Part shown: piece after piece, positions 6,260 through 6,903 of the stretch
Numbering within the stretch: position 1 is the first letter of the stretch
Layout of the letters: each line of letters starts with the position of its first letter
Source: an uncultured Pseudomonadota bacterium
Lineage (GTDB): Bacteria; Pseudomonadota; Alphaproteobacteria; CACZRW01
Direction: 5' to 3'
Assembly (NCBI GenBank): GCA_902783675.1
Contig: CACZRW010000108.1
Coordinates: 1 to 6,903 of the forward strand
Length of the DNA: 6,903 nt
Notes under the pieces: model-generated
What the model saw: only the letters and a program-made list of their open reading frames with translations
Database searches by the model: none
Told to the model about the DNA's origin: nothing
Position numbers and translations under genes: made by a program

Positions 6260-6903
6260 ATGGAAAACAAGGTTATCATAATCGCGGGAGCGACCGGCTC
6301 GGGCAAGTCTGCTTTGGCGCTGAAACTGGCGCAGGATCAGGCGCAGGGAAGCGTCATTATCAATGCTGACAGTATGCAAGTGTATCAGGATTTGGCTTTG
6401 CTCACCGCCAGGCCTTCGCTCGAGGATATGAGCAAAGTGCCGCACAAGCTTTACGGCTTTTTAAGCGGGGAGCAAAGGTTTTCGGCGGCGGCGTGGGCGG
6501 CTATGGCGGCAGAGGAGATAAAGGCCGCCTTTGCGAAGGGCGTGGTTCCTATCGTGGTTGGTGGGACGGGACTTTACATATCCGCGCTGGTAGATGGTTT
6601 GGCGCCTGTGCCTGATGTTCCTTCAGAGATAAGGCAAAAAGTGCGGGCTATGGATATAGACGAGGCAAGGGCTCGGCTTCACGAGGTTGATAAGGACTTT
6701 GCCTTTACCGACAAGCATCGCGTGTTTAGGGCTTTGGAAGTGTATCTTGCCACCGGCAGAACGCACACTTCATGGCAGCAGCAGCCAAGGCAAAGGCTCA
6801 TTGATGCGGCGTTTGAGAAGCGGTATTTAGAGCCGGACAGAGTGGAGCTTTATGAGCACCTTAATCAGCGCTTTTTGGATATGCTAAAGGCAGGTGCCGT
6901 GGA
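6260..6903 (+). CDS. miaA: tRNA dimethylallyltransferase MiaA, 3' truncated by the window edge
   Basis: MiaA adds a dimethylallyl group from DMAPP to N6 of A37 in tRNAs reading UNN codons, the first step to ms2i6A. The 214 codons present show P-loop GATGSGKS (10-17), INADSMQVY (34-42) with the likely catalytic Asp37, PHKLYG (61-66), PIVVGGTGLY (97-106), and HRVFRALEVYLATG (153-166) followed by SWQQQP (171-176). About a third of the family's usual length of roughly 300 residues lies beyond the right edge; no damage is seen in the part present. ATG at 6260 is the only sensible start, because an in-frame TAA lies at 6248-6250. No good ribosome binding site precedes it, only a weak AAG 8 nt upstream at the foot of a possible hairpin. 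The gene diverges from hsp20. Confidence 0.95.
   Translation, partial: MENKVIIIAGATGSGKSALALKLAQDQAQGSVIINADSMQVYQDLALLTARPSLEDMSKVPHKLYGFLSGEQRFSAAAWAAMAAEEIKAAFAKGVVPIVVGGTGLYISALVDGLAPVPDVPSEIRQKVRAMDIDEARARLHEVDKDFAFTDKHRVFRALEVYLATGRTHTSWQQQPRQRLIDAAFEKRYLEPDRVELYEHLNQRFLDMLKAGAV

Noticed and set aside
1..6903. A defence island, CRISPR array, prophage, insertion sequence, toxin-antitoxin pair or RNA gene
   Set aside because: I read all gaps and both strands and saw no arrays, transposase, integrase, terminal repeats, tRNA-like or rRNA-like segments; every gap is 111 bp or shorter.

Overview
This 6.9 kb window looks like ordinary chromosomal DNA from an alphaproteobacterium of moderate to low G+C. 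The strongest taxonomic hint is a small heat-shock protein gene overlapping a DUF1150 gene, since DUF1150 is essentially an alphaproteobacterial family. The TypA, TrkH, MiaA and COG4123 methyltransferase proteins also read as alphaproteobacterial versions. An uncultured host-associated or gut lineage is possible, but that is inference only.

Layout from left to right: (1) 1-1250, + strand: a leucine-rich-repeat-like protein of unknown function. It is visibly more A+T rich than its neighbours, and its frame is open to the left edge, so it may be 5' incomplete. (2) 1251-1321: a gap with a likely promoter for typA, whose -10 lies in the loop of a G+C-rich inverted repeat. (3) 1322-3148, +: typA/bipA, a ribosome-associated GTPase, followed by a hairpin plus T-tract terminator. 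(4) 3182-3925, -: a TrmN6-like SAM-dependent methyltransferase, convergent with typA. (5) 3926-4005: an A+T-rich divergent gap. (6) 4006-5460, +: a TrkH-family potassium transporter subunit. (7) 5485-5703 and 5684-6148, both -: DUF1150 gene and hsp20, overlapping by 20 bp and read as an operon hsp20 -> DUF1150. (8) 6149-6259: a compact divergent control region with a heat-shock-like promoter for hsp20, a consensus -10 for miaA, and a cluster of TTTGC/GCAAA inverted repeats. (9) 6260 to the right edge, +: miaA, cut off by the window end.

The genes do not form one pathway. Loose themes are translation and tRNA maintenance (TypA, the TrmN6-like enzyme, MiaA) and stress or ion homeostasis (Hsp20, DUF1150, TrkH). 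I found no defence locus, mobile element, CRISPR array, RNA gene or obviously new system. The points most worth a second look are the repeat protein at the left edge, the crowded hsp20/miaA control region, and the Hsp20-DUF1150 overlap.
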